From Sphingomonadales bacterium (lineage in GTDB: Bacteria; Pseudomonadota; Alphaproteobacteria; Sphingomonadales; Sphingomonadaceae), in contig JADKCA010000011.1 of NCBI GenBank assembly GCA_016714795.1, positions 1 through 50,075 of the forward strand: 50,075 nucleotides of DNA, given 5' to 3'. Position 1 is the stretch's first letter, and every line of letters begins with the position of its first letter. The notes below the pieces were generated by a model, which saw nothing but the letters and a program-made list of their open reading frames with translations, was not told where the DNA came from and searched no databases. The position numbers were made by a program, and so were the translations under genes. This document shows positions 1-7,070 of this stretch, piece by piece.

Positions 1-368
1 CGGTGATCGCAAGCGGCTGACTGGGCCTGCGGTAAAGCGGTGCTACGGCTCGTCCGGGCCTGGGGCGGCGACAATACTGAAGGTGCGGCGCTGCTCGGCG
101 TATCGACAAGCACCTGGGACCGGATGAAGGCCGGGAACTGGAACGGCACTCAGCCAGGACCAACTCACCCCGCGCCTCGGCGTTGATCGGCGTGTTCAAG
201 GGTCTGCACCTGCTTTTGCCGATCCTGAGGGCCGACCGTTGGCCGCGTCTGCCCAATCGCGGCCCGATCTTCAGTGCCAAATCACCGGTCGAGGCGATGA
301 TCGAAGGCGGCATCCCGCGCATGCTCGAAACCCGGCTCTACATCGACGCATTGCGTGGCGGGCTCTGA
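1..368 (+). pseudogene. Broken MbcA/ParS/Xre-type antitoxin (DUF2384)
   Basis: The remains of a type II antitoxin that would neutralise the RES toxin encoded just downstream. The reading frame starts in frame 1 with an Xre-like helix-turn-helix stretch (GAALLGVSTSTWDRMKAG, about 91-138). It moves through frame 2 (LSQDQLT) into frame 3 near 170. The C-terminus is typical of DUF2384 antitoxins: it ends PVEAMIEGGIPRMLETRLYI and stops at 366-368. At least two more compensating shifts seem present around 211-225. The 5' end may lie before the window. The toxin frame begins at 355, inside this gene, as expected for a coupled operon. Several indels make it a pseudogene, or a badly read gene. The family call rests on the C-terminal signature and the RES neighbour. 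Confidence 0.7.
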
Positions 369-1060
369 AGCGCCGCCAGCGCACCCGCTGGTTCGCGAGG
401 CCTTTCCGCGCACGATCCGGCTGGTCGCAAGCGCCCGGCTGCGCGACGCGGTGCTGGCACCTCTGGCCGATGACGACGACGAACGCGCCCTCCTTGCCCG
501 GAAATCGAAGGCGCGACCAGCGGTCAGGCTGATCGCCGAAGAACGCGGGATCGGTGGGCTCGCGGCGGATGAACTGGTCCACGGTGTCCTGCATGCCCCT
601 TCATCAACGCAAGCTTGCCTATGCAAACCGCGCGCCGATGCGCTTCAACCCGGCCAATCGCGGTGCCTGGTATGCGCCCTTGTGCTCCGAAACTTGCATC
701 GCCGAGGTCGGACATCATCTGACATTGGCGCTGGCGGACACAGGCGATTTCAACGCCGTGGTTGACTATGGCGAGATGCTCGCAAGCATGTCGGGGCTGT
801 TCATTGACCTGCGCGCGGCTGTTGGTCATGCGGCGCTCGACCCCGATCCTGCCACCGGCTATGCAGCGGGCAATGCGCTTGCGGCTGAAGCGCGCGCGCA
901 GGGTCACAACGGGACCATCCACCCTTCGGTGCGGCACCTGGCGGGATTTGCATTGCAGCGCTCTGGCCCAACGTCGTCCAGTCGGTGGTCGGGCAATTTA
1001 GTTCGGCTCATTTGGGAGGGCAGCCCGGACTATCGCTGGGAAGCGCTTTGGCGCGCTGCC
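355..1060 (+). pseudogene. Broken RES-domain toxin (NAD+ phosphorylase family)
   Basis: RES toxins degrade cellular NAD+ and pair with Xre/MbcA antitoxins such as the one immediately upstream. Frame 1 gives the N-terminus (HPLVREAFPRTIRLVASARL) up to about 590. A short frame 3 piece (FINAS) follows. Frame 2 then gives the RES core: MRFNPANRGAWYAPL, CSETCIAEVGHHLT and FIDLR, then the C-terminal GYAAGNALAAEARAQGHNG stretch. A further shift near 935-965 precedes the end, around VRLIWEGSP at about 1000-1020. The Arg-containing RFNP motif and the Ala-Glu of CIAEVG fit the family's conserved residues. With at least three shifts no functional toxin can be made as written. The end coordinate is approximate. 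Family identification is solid; the broken state could be decay or sequence error. Confidence 0.72.
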
Positions 1061-1136
1061 TCAGCTTCCGGCGTGAGAGAGGAGGAGGGCGAACGGGGAG
1101 GCGGGCAGGGTGCTCGCTTCGCTCGAAAGGATCCCC

Positions 1137-1588
1137 ATGGCCGACCGCGTCCCCGCCCGTATCCAGATTGGCGGCACTCTTGCCACTGAATGTCTGGACC
1201 AACTGTCTGCACATATTGCCGCTTATGACCTGCGCTTTGATTGGGATGGCGAATCGTTTGATCGCACCGTTCTGCCTGCCAATGGCCCGCTTGATCTTTA
1301 CGCACTCGAAACACTGAATGGCAGCTTAGATGATCTCGAAGCCTGTTTGTAGCCTATAATCTGGCCTTCGGGCGCTGGGCGGGCGGCGCAGCCGGGGCGT
1401 TCGACCCCGAGATCATTGTCTTTACCGGCGATGGCCGGCCCGAACGCTTTGCGGCTTCCGAAGGGGAGATCATCGCGCTTGGTCCCGACGCAATCGCCGA
1501 ACTCGGCAGTTACGACGCCATCCTGGCGATGATCGAACGCAGCCGTTTCGATCCGCCGCCGTTCCAGCTCACCAGCAATCCGTTATGA
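1137..1588 (+). pseudogene. Unknown protein with one frameshift
   Basis: Not recognised. ATG at 1137 follows a GAAAGGA ribosome binding site and opens MADRVPARIQIGGTLATE, a mixed soluble protein. The frame stops at 1350-1352 just after DDLEACL. In another frame a protein-like sequence continues directly: RSLFVAYNLAFGRWAGGA, then FDPEIIVFTGDGRPERFA, ending FQLTSNPL at 1588. Joined, this gives a protein of about 150 residues. A single-base indel near 1335-1350 is therefore likely. The stop codon overlaps the ATG of the next gene (ATGA at 1585-1588), which supports 1588 as the true end and places both genes in one operon. No catalytic motif or membrane segment is visible. Confidence 0.55.
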
Positions 1589-1869
1589 GCTTCACCATCG
1601 CCTTTTATGAGATTGGACTGGCCTATGGCGGGCCTGAGGAAGGCAGTTGGTGGTACGAGACCGGCGAGATTGTCAGGCTGATCTCGATCACCAGAACCGA
1701 GGGCGCAGCCCTCGCCATTGCAAGCCGAGCCAACCGACTGCTCGACCGAGTCCAGCGCCATCATCGCCCGGTCCATGCGGCGGCCTATGACGGTGGCCGC
1801 TTTCGAGCACTGGTCTTCGCCGGTCCCCCACCTGCCAGCTTTCCGGTCGAACGTCCGACCTACAGTTAA
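1585..1869 (+). CDS. Unknown 94-residue protein
   Basis: Starts with an ATG that overlaps the stop of the preceding gene (ATGA), so it is probably translated by coupling. The product, starting MSFTIAFYEIGLAYGGPEEG, is a small soluble protein rich in aromatic residues near the N-terminus (GSWWYETGEIVRL), with a central Ala/Arg-rich helix and a C-terminal AAYDGGRFRALVF segment. No known domain was recognised. The frame is uninterrupted, unlike its neighbours. There is a 70-bp gap before the next start at 1940. Whether it is functionally tied to the broken toxin-antitoxin pair upstream is unknown. Confidence 0.55.
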   Translation: MSFTIAFYEIGLAYGGPEEGSWWYETGEIVRLISITRTEGAALAIASRANRLLDRVQRHHRPVHAAAYDGGRFRALVFAGPPPASFPVERPTYS

Positions 1870-1939
1870 ACTGCTGGGCCGCGCCTGCGCGTCGCTACTG
1901 CAACGTCGGCACGGAGACTGCTCACGAGGAGCCTTTCCC

Positions 1940-2287
1940 ATGGACTTCGAACCTGACCGCTTCGCTTTCTCTTATGCGCGCGCCTTCTGCTTTGCGTCGA
2001 GCGGTAATGCCTATGATGCAGCAGACCGACGCGGCGATCAGCCGTGGCGCCATCCTGCTCATTGCCTCGGAACGCATCGTCGGTCTGGCCGACACCGGCC
2101 GAATGCCGTGACTCAGGCGCATGGCGCGCTCCATCCAGATTGCGCCGGGCGCTTTGCCGACCTTGGGGCCGTGGTGGCTGAGTTTGGTATCTCCGAAAGT
2201 GACTTTCTCGAAGCGGCGCGGTTGGCGCGTGATCTGGGCTTCGCCCTCGATCCCACGCTTGATGCCCTCCTTGGGAGCCTCCTGTGA
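1940..2287 (+). CDS. Unknown protein, possibly with compensating shifts
   Basis: ATG at 1940 is preceded by AGGAG at about 1927-1931, giving good spacing, and begins MDFEPDRFAFSYARAFCF. The C-terminus (EFGISESDFLEAARLARDL, then LDPTLDALLGSLL) is convincing protein. The middle, about 2035-2140, is rich in His, Arg and Pro and reads like an off-frame stretch. Another frame there gives ISRGAILLIASERIVGLAD, which looks more natural. Two compensating indels are therefore suspected although the frame is formally open. Function unknown. It is the last of the small unknown genes before DUF736. Confidence 0.45.
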   Translation: MDFEPDRFAFSYARAFCFASSGNAYDAADRRGDQPWRHPAHCLGTHRRSGRHRPNAVTQAHGALHPDCAGRFADLGAVVAEFGISESDFLEAARLARDLGFALDPTLDALLGSLL

Positions 2288-2392
2288 CGGGACTGCGCGC
2301 GGGCGCGCAGCGATCGGCCTTACGGCCGAGAGGAAGGGGTGGGAAAGTGGTCAGACAAGGGTTTGACCAGACCATCCATCCGGAGAATATCG

Positions 2393-2911
2393 ATGAACAT
2401 CGGAACGATCACGAAGAACGCCGCTGGCCAGCTCAGTCGTCAAGTGAGCACGCTCGCTGTGACGCTGACCGTGGGTCTGCGCAGCGTCATGAGCAAAAAC
2501 CCGCGCGCGCCCAAGTTCGAAATTGTCGCCTTGAACGCCGCCCGCCAGTGGGTCGTGGTTGGTGCGCTGTTCGAACTGACGGCCAACGCGACCGGCGAAA
2601 GCTTTTACCAGGGCAAGATCGACGACCCCAGCATGGCGAACCCGCTCTACATTGCGCTGTTCGCGCAGGAAGATGGTTCGTTCAACGTCGCCTGGCAGCG
2701 CCCAACGCGCCGCCGTGCGAGCACGCTCGAAGCTGCCGACTATGGTGAGGGCGACATGTTCGACGGTGCGGACAATCGCGGCGGCCCTGAAGACCGGGGC
2801 GGCGATGGCCTGGGCGAAAGCACCGCTGACGGTCCACGCAAGGGCAAGGCCAAGGTCGGTGCCGATGCTGGCACCAAGCCCGAAGACGCGCTTCCGCTGG
2901 TCGACGCCTGA
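2393..2911 (+). CDS. DUF736 family protein
   Basis: A 172-residue protein whose first ~105 residues match the DUF736 pattern: MNIGTITKNAAGQLSRQV opening, then KFEIVALNAARQWVVVGALF, and the ending LYIALFAQEDGSFNVAWQRP. DUF736 proteins are frequent on alphaproteobacterial plasmids and integrative elements near transfer genes; their biochemical role is not established. The C-terminal ~60 residues are low-complexity, acidic and then Lys/Gly-rich, and probably disordered. The internal ATG at 2393 is preferred over the longer frame because it starts the conserved domain and has a GGAGAA upstream. A strong terminator follows at 2937-2979. Confidence 0.8.
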   Translation: MNIGTITKNAAGQLSRQVSTLAVTLTVGLRSVMSKNPRAPKFEIVALNAARQWVVVGALFELTANATGESFYQGKIDDPSMANPLYIALFAQEDGSFNVAWQRPTRRRASTLEAADYGEGDMFDGADNRGGPEDRGGDGLGESTADGPRKGKAKVGADAGTKPEDALPLVDA

Positions 2912-2936
2912 CCCTCCGGGCACGGCCAGTACCCTC

Positions 2937-2979
2937 GCAAGGGCTCGTTCGCATCTGCGAGCGGGTCCTTGCCCTTTTT
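2937..2979 (+). terminator. Rho-independent terminator after DUF736
   Basis: A 17-nt arm at 2937-2953 pairs with 2956-2972, with three G-U style mismatches and a 2-nt loop. Five T residues follow at 2975-2979. It lies 26 bp after the DUF736 stop codon. Confidence 0.8.
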
Positions 2980-3067
2980 CAATACCCCACTAAACCCGTC
3001 TTGCGCAGACAGGTTCAACGCTGGTCTGTATCGAATTCTTCCGCCCATCGAGAAAAGGCCATCAGTA

Positions 3068-3514
3068 ATGGATCATGAAATGCTTCTGACACAGGCCGCT
3101 GACGTTGTTGCTGCCCATGTCAGCCACAACCATGTCGCCCTGTCTGACGTACCTGTTCTGATCCGGTCGGTCTATGACGCGCTTGCAGCGCTCGGCGCCC
3201 CAGCTGAACCACCGGCGCAAGCGCTTGTTCCCGCCGTGAGCATCCGCTCCTCGGTCAAGCCTGAGACGATCACCTGTCTCGACTGCGGCAAGAAGATGCA
3301 AACGTTGAAACGTCATCTGCGGGTGAGCCATGACTTGAGCCCGGCGGCCTATGTCGCGCGCTGGAACCTGCCCGCCGACTATCCGCTTGTTGCCCAAAAT
3401 TATACCGCTGTTCGCAAGGCCCTCGCGCTCAAAATAGGCCTTGGCCGGAAGCCTGGACAGAGTCCTGCAAAGCCGACTGCTGCGCGCAAACGGCTCGGCA
3501 TCGCGGAGGCATAG
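3068..3514 (+). CDS. MucR/Ros-family zinc-finger transcriptional regulator
   Basis: A 148-residue DNA-binding regulator of the MucR/Ros family, which in alphaproteobacteria represses envelope, motility and plasmid genes by binding AT-rich DNA. The zinc-binding set is visible: Cys70 and Cys73 (TCLDCGKKMQTLKRH), His83 and His88, giving the Cys-X2-Cys-X9-His-X4-His spacing of Ros. It is followed by the conserved HDLSPAAYVARWNLPADYPL and the ending LALKIGLGRKPG. The N-terminal ~55 residues would carry the oligomerisation region. ATG at 3068 begins the family-typical MDHEMLLTQAADVVAAHV; an upstream in-frame start is less likely. It stands alone between the DUF736 terminator and a structured 370-bp gap. 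Its targets cannot be read from the sequence. Confidence 0.9.
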   Translation: MDHEMLLTQAADVVAAHVSHNHVALSDVPVLIRSVYDALAALGAPAEPPAQALVPAVSIRSSVKPETITCLDCGKKMQTLKRHLRVSHDLSPAAYVARWNLPADYPLVAQNYTAVRKALALKIGLGRKPGQSPAKPTAARKRLGIAEA

Positions 3515-3701
3515 CTGGACAAAGCTGCCGACACGGCTTCGGTGCCAGATCCGGCTGCAACCAAGCCCGTAGTGGTGTACATGATATGCACATGTCCGCA
3601 CCGGGCTCGCGAGCGCGCTGCGCTCGATAGGCATGACATTCAACTCGGGATGCATCCTCGATGATCGCCGCCGCCAACCACCCTTGACTGCGATGAACCA
3701 T

Positions 3702-3831
3702 GCGGCGGTCGGGACGGGGCACAACCGGCAAAGCAGCGGACCGGGAAGCCCTGCGGTCTTGCCGCACCACTCCTCGCTTTACCGGTTCCCCGCTGCTGGC
3801 GCGCGGTGTGCCGCCGTCCTTGTCCCGCCGC
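3702..3831 (+). repeat. Long imperfect inverted repeat upstream of ssb-like gene (element 1)
   Basis: The gap 3515-3884 holds no gene. The left arm (about 3702-3750) and right arm (about 3777-3831) are imperfect reverse complements sharing blocks such as GGGAC, GGCACA and AGCAGCGG. They could fold into one long stem-loop ending about 50 bp before the start codon at 3885. Similar structures lie at 4626-4723 and 5941-6069. It may act as a single-stranded-DNA promoter or as an mRNA leader. Confidence 0.6.
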
Positions 3832-3884
3832 TCCTCCTGTTCATCGCCGGGCAGTTCCGGCGAGTGTCAACAAGGAGGTACATC

Positions 3885-4218
3885 ATGAAAATCTGGTCAT
3901 TCTCATCGGGCGCATCGCATCGACCCGGAAACCCGCAACAATGGCAACACCGGCGTCACCAACTTTACGCTCGTGACCGACCGGCCCCGTATCGTCGACG
4001 GCAAGACCGTCAAGAACGAGGCGGGCTATACCGAGACCATCCCCGAGTTTCACCGCATCACTGTCTTCAACGGCCTCGGCCAGACCGTCGCCAAGCACAA
4101 GGCCAAAGGCGACATGGTCGAAGTCCAGGGCCGCCTCCATTATTCCAAATGGACCGACAAAGAGCAGGTCGAACGCTATTCGGTCGAGATCATCGCCGAG
4201 GAAGTCCTCTTCCTCTGA
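3885..4218 (+). pseudogene. ssb: Single-stranded DNA-binding protein (frameshifted)
   Basis: An OB-fold protein of the SSB family, which would coat single-stranded plasmid DNA on arrival in a recipient. ATG at 3885 follows a near-perfect AAGGAGGT at 3872-3879. The first codons only make sense if one base is restored near 3888-3892, giving a start like MKNLVILIGRIG, and another near 3932. From about 3936 the frame reads DPETRNNGNTGVTNFTLVTD, then ETIPEFHRITVFNGLGQTVA and KGDMVEVQGRLHYSKW, and ends IIAEEVLFL at 4218. The product would be about 110 residues and lacks the long acidic tail of chromosomal SSB. Either two single-base deletions killed the gene or they are read errors. The perfect ribosome site and the flanking hairpin and terminator favour a recently functional gene. 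Confidence 0.75.
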
Positions 4219-4239
4219 GCGCTGACACATATATCATCA

Positions 4240-4273
4240 GGCGGTTCTGCCCGGACGGGCAGGGCCGCCCTTT
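4240..4273 (+). terminator. Hairpin terminator after ssb-like gene
   Basis: An inner perfect stem CTGCCCG/CGGGCAG (4247-4253 with 4256-4262, 2-nt loop) is extended by an outer GGCGG/CCGCC pair, followed by CTTTCT. It lies 22 bp after the ssb stop. Confidence 0.6.
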
Positions 4274-4311
4274 CTGCTGTTTACATTCTCGCCGCTTGCG
4301 CGGGCCCACGC

Positions 4312-4530
4312 GTGAGCATGCCGCTCACGCGCTTTCACAACAATACCGGCGAGTTTCTGGGTCTCGCACTGGGGCAGCCGGTGACGCTCACCAAGCATGA
4401 CCGGGTGGTGCTGACCATCTGCGAGGCGGGCTATTTCGAGCGGCTCGAGGCCTTTGCGGCAGCCAATGGCGGCTCGCTGGCGACGCGTCAGGGCTTCAAA
4501 CGCTGCAAGGTTCAAGCGATTTGCTGTTAA
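4312..4530 (+). CDS. Phd/YefM-like antitoxin, orphan
   Basis: A 72-residue protein resembling prevent-host-death antitoxins. The central pattern (LTRFHNNTGEFLGLALGQPV, then TLTKHDRVVLTICEAGYFE) matches the Phd/YefM layout in which an N-terminal DNA-binding fold shows 'PV.ITKHGR...V' followed by a Tyr-x-Glu-Arg-Leu helix (YFERLEAFAAA). The usual longer C-terminal toxin-binding tail is short here (SLATRQGFKRCKVQAICC). The start is uncertain: GTG at 4312 or ATG at 4318, neither with a clear ribosome site. No toxin gene follows; a terminator comes at once (4531-4552). It may serve as a stand-alone regulator or as a counter to another plasmid's toxin. Confidence 0.6.
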   Translation: MSMPLTRFHNNTGEFLGLALGQPVTLTKHDRVVLTICEAGYFERLEAFAAANGGSLATRQGFKRCKVQAICC

Positions 4531-4552
4531 CCGGCCCGCGCAGGCGGGCCGG
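4531..4552 (+). terminator. Hairpin terminator after Phd-like gene
   Basis: The arms CCGGCCCGC and GCGGGCCGG form a 9-bp GC-rich stem with a short loop directly after the stop codon. No long T tract follows. Confidence 0.55.
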
Positions 4553-4625
4553 GCAAATCTGTTTCTCTCTCATCTCGCCATCAGGCTGACGCTTCATCGC
4601 CATAGCATGACGCTTGGGTGCTGGC

Positions 4626-4723
4626 GGCCGTCAAGGACCAGCGGTCCCCCCAATTTTGTCCGTGCGGTCCGCTTCGCTTGGACCACCCCAACAAAATCGG
4701 TTCCCCCACTGGCGGACGGGGCC
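4626..4723 (+). repeat. Long imperfect inverted repeat upstream of DUF2493 gene (element 2)
   Basis: The left arm (4626-4670) and right arm (4680-4723) are imperfect reverse complements around a 9-nt loop, with an AT-rich block (CAATTTTGTCC pairing with CAACAAAATCGG) inside GC-rich arms. It ends about 106 bp before the start at 4830. Its overall design, including the AT-rich block, is shared with element 3. Confidence 0.65.
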
Positions 4724-4829
4724 GCGACGGCGCGTGCCGCGCGTCGTCCATGACCGCCTGGCACCAGCGTCCAGCTGATCTCCATCTTTCATCCATCGGG
4801 GATGAGAGGGTTTTCAATTGGAGGTTATC

Positions 4830-5786
4830 ATGTCCACACGTTTCACCAATTTCGTCGATCTTGCCGACCATTATGCCGAGCAGGTGGCTACGCCTGATTA
4901 TGGCAGCGCATTCATGGAGCAAACCGAGATGGCCCGGCTCTCGATTGCCGACGCGCCCACCAATGCCGAGATGCCCGATCCTGACAAGGCGCAAGCCGCT
5001 TTGGAGATGATCATGGCGACGGTTTTTGATCTATTCCGCGATACCCGTATGGAGGATTTCTCGGCAGAAGTGGCGTGGGGCTTTGCCAACAGCTTCCATG
5101 TGGTTGCTAAGCGGCTCGATGACCGTGAGGATGCGACAAGCCAGAAGCTCACCGAACTGCTCAAGGCCTGGGATCCGTCTGAAGTCTATCAGACCGAAGT
5201 CGAGGAACTGACGATGGCGGCACGGAGCCTGTCCGAATGCCGCGATGCCATGGAATGTCTGCGCGAACATGCCGCCCTCATCTACCATGTCGAGACCGGA
5301 AGGCCGTTCTCTCCGGTGCGCGGCTCGCGGGTTGCCTCCAAAGCTACGGCATCAATGATCGAAGCCCGAGACTATATTGCAAGCCGGGCAGCGCAGCGGC
5401 GCGAGCAATATGCGCCCTCGGGTGCCGTCGTTGCCTTCTCGGGTGGGCAGAACTGGGTCGATCATGACCTGATCTGGGAATATCTCGACTGCATCAAGGC
5501 GCGTATTCCCTCGATGATCCTGGCAACCACGGCGCAGAATAAGGGAGCCGATGTGATCGCGGCAAGTTGGGCGGCCAAGAATGAGGTGAAGGTCGTGCTG
5601 TGCCGTCTCGACCGGGCTCTGGGCAACCGAGCGGCCTTTGTGCGCAACGACCGGATTGTCGGCTTCCGTCCGGTGGAAGCGATCGTCTGCAGCGGAACCG
5701 GCATCCAGGCCAATCTTGCCGACAAGCTGCGCACCGCAGGCATCCCGCTTCATGTGTTGCGCGAGCGGTCGGTAATGCACGGCTGA
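4830..5786 (+). CDS. DUF2493 (SLOG superfamily) protein
   Basis: A 318-residue protein with a C-terminal DUF2493 domain, a YspA-like member of the SLOG/Rossmann superfamily thought to bind nucleotides or nucleotide-derived ligands. The domain runs from about residue 195: GAVVAFSGGQNWVDHDLIWE (a Gly-rich loop after a beta strand), IPSMILATTAQNKGADVIAA (second ligand-contacting segment), RAAFVRNDRIV, and the ending GIPLHVL. The N-terminal ~190 residues are mostly helical and of unknown role (STRFTNFVDLADHYAEQV opening). ATG at 4830 is chosen because GGAGGT sits at 4820-4825. It stands alone, with a long inverted repeat in front and a very strong terminator behind. Such proteins are common on alphaproteobacterial plasmids; a specific function is not known. 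Confidence 0.82.
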   Translation: MSTRFTNFVDLADHYAEQVATPDYGSAFMEQTEMARLSIADAPTNAEMPDPDKAQAALEMIMATVFDLFRDTRMEDFSAEVAWGFANSFHVVAKRLDDREDATSQKLTELLKAWDPSEVYQTEVEELTMAARSLSECRDAMECLREHAALIYHVETGRPFSPVRGSRVASKATASMIEARDYIASRAAQRREQYAPSGAVVAFSGGQNWVDHDLIWEYLDCIKARIPSMILATTAQNKGADVIAASWAAKNEVKVVLCRLDRALGNRAAFVRNDRIVGFRPVEAIVCSGTGIQANLADKLRTAGIPLHVLRERSVMHG

Positions 5787-5808
5787 GGAGCACTTCAACC
5801 TCGCCACC

Positions 5809-5845
5809 AAGGGTGCCAGGCCAATTGGTCTGGTGCCCTTTTTTT
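5809..5845 (+). terminator. Strong rho-independent terminator after DUF2493 gene
   Basis: The arms at 5809-5822 and 5827-5840 form a 14-bp, nearly perfect stem around an AATT loop. They are followed by a T run of about seven residues. This is the clearest terminator in the window. Confidence 0.9.
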
Positions 5846-5940
5846 GTCCGTTCGGCACTGCCGAGACGGGTGTCTTGCGGAACCGGTGTACCCAAAACCC
5901 AAACACACACTCTCGCAAAGTTGCCCAGTGTGAAGACCTG

Positions 5941-6069
5941 AGCTGGCCCGCCTCAAGGATGCGCGGTGCCCCCAATTTTTTGCTCCATTGCGCTTGCGCT
6001 CCACTCCACAAAAAATCGGCACCCCCACGCCCCGCTGACGCGGCCCTCGGTCCTTGACCCGGACCAGCT
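5941..6069 (+). repeat. Long imperfect inverted repeat upstream of acidic protein gene (element 3)
   Basis: The outer ends are AGCTGG (5941) and CCAGCT (to 6069), and the arms share TCAAGGA and an AT-rich block (CAATTTTTTG against CAAAAAATCGG). The stem is interrupted by an asymmetric bulge on the right arm. It ends about 48 bp before the start codon at 6118. It closely parallels element 2. Confidence 0.65.
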
Positions 6070-6117
6070 CCGATCTTCGCTGAAGAAGCCTCTTCGATTT
6101 TCAACAAGGAGGTTATC

Positions 6118-6414
6118 ATGTCAGCACTCGCCACTCAGACCATCACCGCATTCAATCAGCCCGCTTATGACGCAGCCTTCCGGACGGCATCGATCCGCGC
6201 CCAGCACAGCTTCTTCGACCAGCACATCATCGAGGATGACGAAGCAGGTTTCATCGCCGTCGACGAAGGCGACTATAACGCCCTGACACAGGAGATGATC
6301 GACCGGATCGTCTATACCGTCGAAGGCCAGATGGACGATGATTTCGATGCACCGCTGTATCGCAGCACTGCCGGAATCGATCTGGATTTCGACGCCGAAG
6401 ACTGCCCCTTTTGA
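6118..6414 (+). CDS. Highly acidic small protein of unknown function
   Basis: A 98-residue protein with about 21 Asp/Glu, only four Arg and no Lys, so it is strongly negatively charged. Acid-rich patches are IIEDDEAGFIAVDEGDY and GQMDDDFDAP, with DLDFDAEDCPF at the end. The ATG at 6118 follows AAGGAGGTTATC, nearly identical to the leader of the DUF2493 gene. No family was recognised. It sits in a monocistronic unit bounded by inverted-repeat element 3 and a terminator. Extreme acidity together with a leading-region setting resembles DNA-mimic antirestriction proteins, but no sequence match to ArdA or Ocr was seen, so this is only a suggestion. Confidence 0.75.
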   Translation: MSALATQTITAFNQPAYDAAFRTASIRAQHSFFDQHIIEDDEAGFIAVDEGDYNALTQEMIDRIVYTVEGQMDDDFDAPLYRSTAGIDLDFDAEDCPF

Positions 6415-6424
6415 GGGCCGCTGA

Positions 6425-6455
6425 GGGGAGGGGCCGAAAGGCTCCTTCCCGTTTT
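6425..6455 (+). terminator. Terminator after acidic protein gene
   Basis: The arms GGGAGGGGCC and GGCTCCTTCCC enclose a GAAA tetraloop and are followed by GTTTTC. The remaining gap to 6698 shows only a short dyad (ACATT-N5-AATGT at about 6571-6585). Confidence 0.65.
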
Positions 6456-6698
6456 CTGTGCGAACCGCCCAAGCGATCAACGCGGCATCGAGCCACTTTG
6501 ATCGCAGAATGGCGTGAGGCAGGCACCCCTTCGCCGCGAAGTCCAATTCTTGCGATTGCGCTCATAACGGATACATTTGATCAATGTACCGATCAGCGAA
6601 CTGCCTATATCATTGTTTTAACGGGATAAAATTCCTGTCAGGTCCTCGACTCGACGCCGCAGACCAGCGTTCGAAACACCAGTCGTCGTGCCGTTGAA

Positions 6699-6974
6699 AT
6701 GGCCGCCCAAGACGACATTGTGGAGCCCGATCCAATGTCCATTGTGGACCAGGCGCTTGCCAGTCTTGGCTATAGGATCCGGATTGATCGCGCTGCGGAT
6801 CAATGGGTTGCGTGGCTGATCGAAACCAACTCCGGCATCGTCCGCCGCGCGCTGACCGGTGCGCCGGGTTCCCTCTCGGCCGAGAACGCCCGCATCCTGA
6901 TCTACACGCGGCTTGCGGTCCAGCTCAAAACTGATGAGCCAATCGGTCCACCCGAGAGCTGGTCGGTCCACTGA
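6699..6974 (+). CDS. Unknown 91-residue protein
   Basis: A small soluble protein (MAAQDDIVEPDPMSIVDQAL opening) with an alternating strand-like segment RIRIDRAADQWVAWLIE and a helix SAENARILIYTRLAVQL. No domain was recognised. The ribosome site before 6699 is weak; an internal ATG at 6735 (MSIVDQALASLG) is a possible alternative start. It lies about 100 bp upstream of the ribbon-helix-helix gene on the same strand and may be co-transcribed with it. No transfer function can be assigned. Confidence 0.55.
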   Translation: MAAQDDIVEPDPMSIVDQALASLGYRIRIDRAADQWVAWLIETNSGIVRRALTGAPGSLSAENARILIYTRLAVQLKTDEPIGPPESWSVH

Positions 6975-7070
6975 TCTGCCCGCGCCGCAGACGGTATCCG
7001 CAGCTGTTGCGACCAACATGTTTCTGTCTTACGCGGCTATCGCCTTGTCTTACGCAGAAGAGCGCCGCCG

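Noticed and set aside
3633..4400. 255-residue plus-strand frame spanning the ssb region
   Set aside because: It runs through the inverted-repeat element and the ssb coding sequence in the wrong frame, with Arg/Pro/His-rich composition and no domain.
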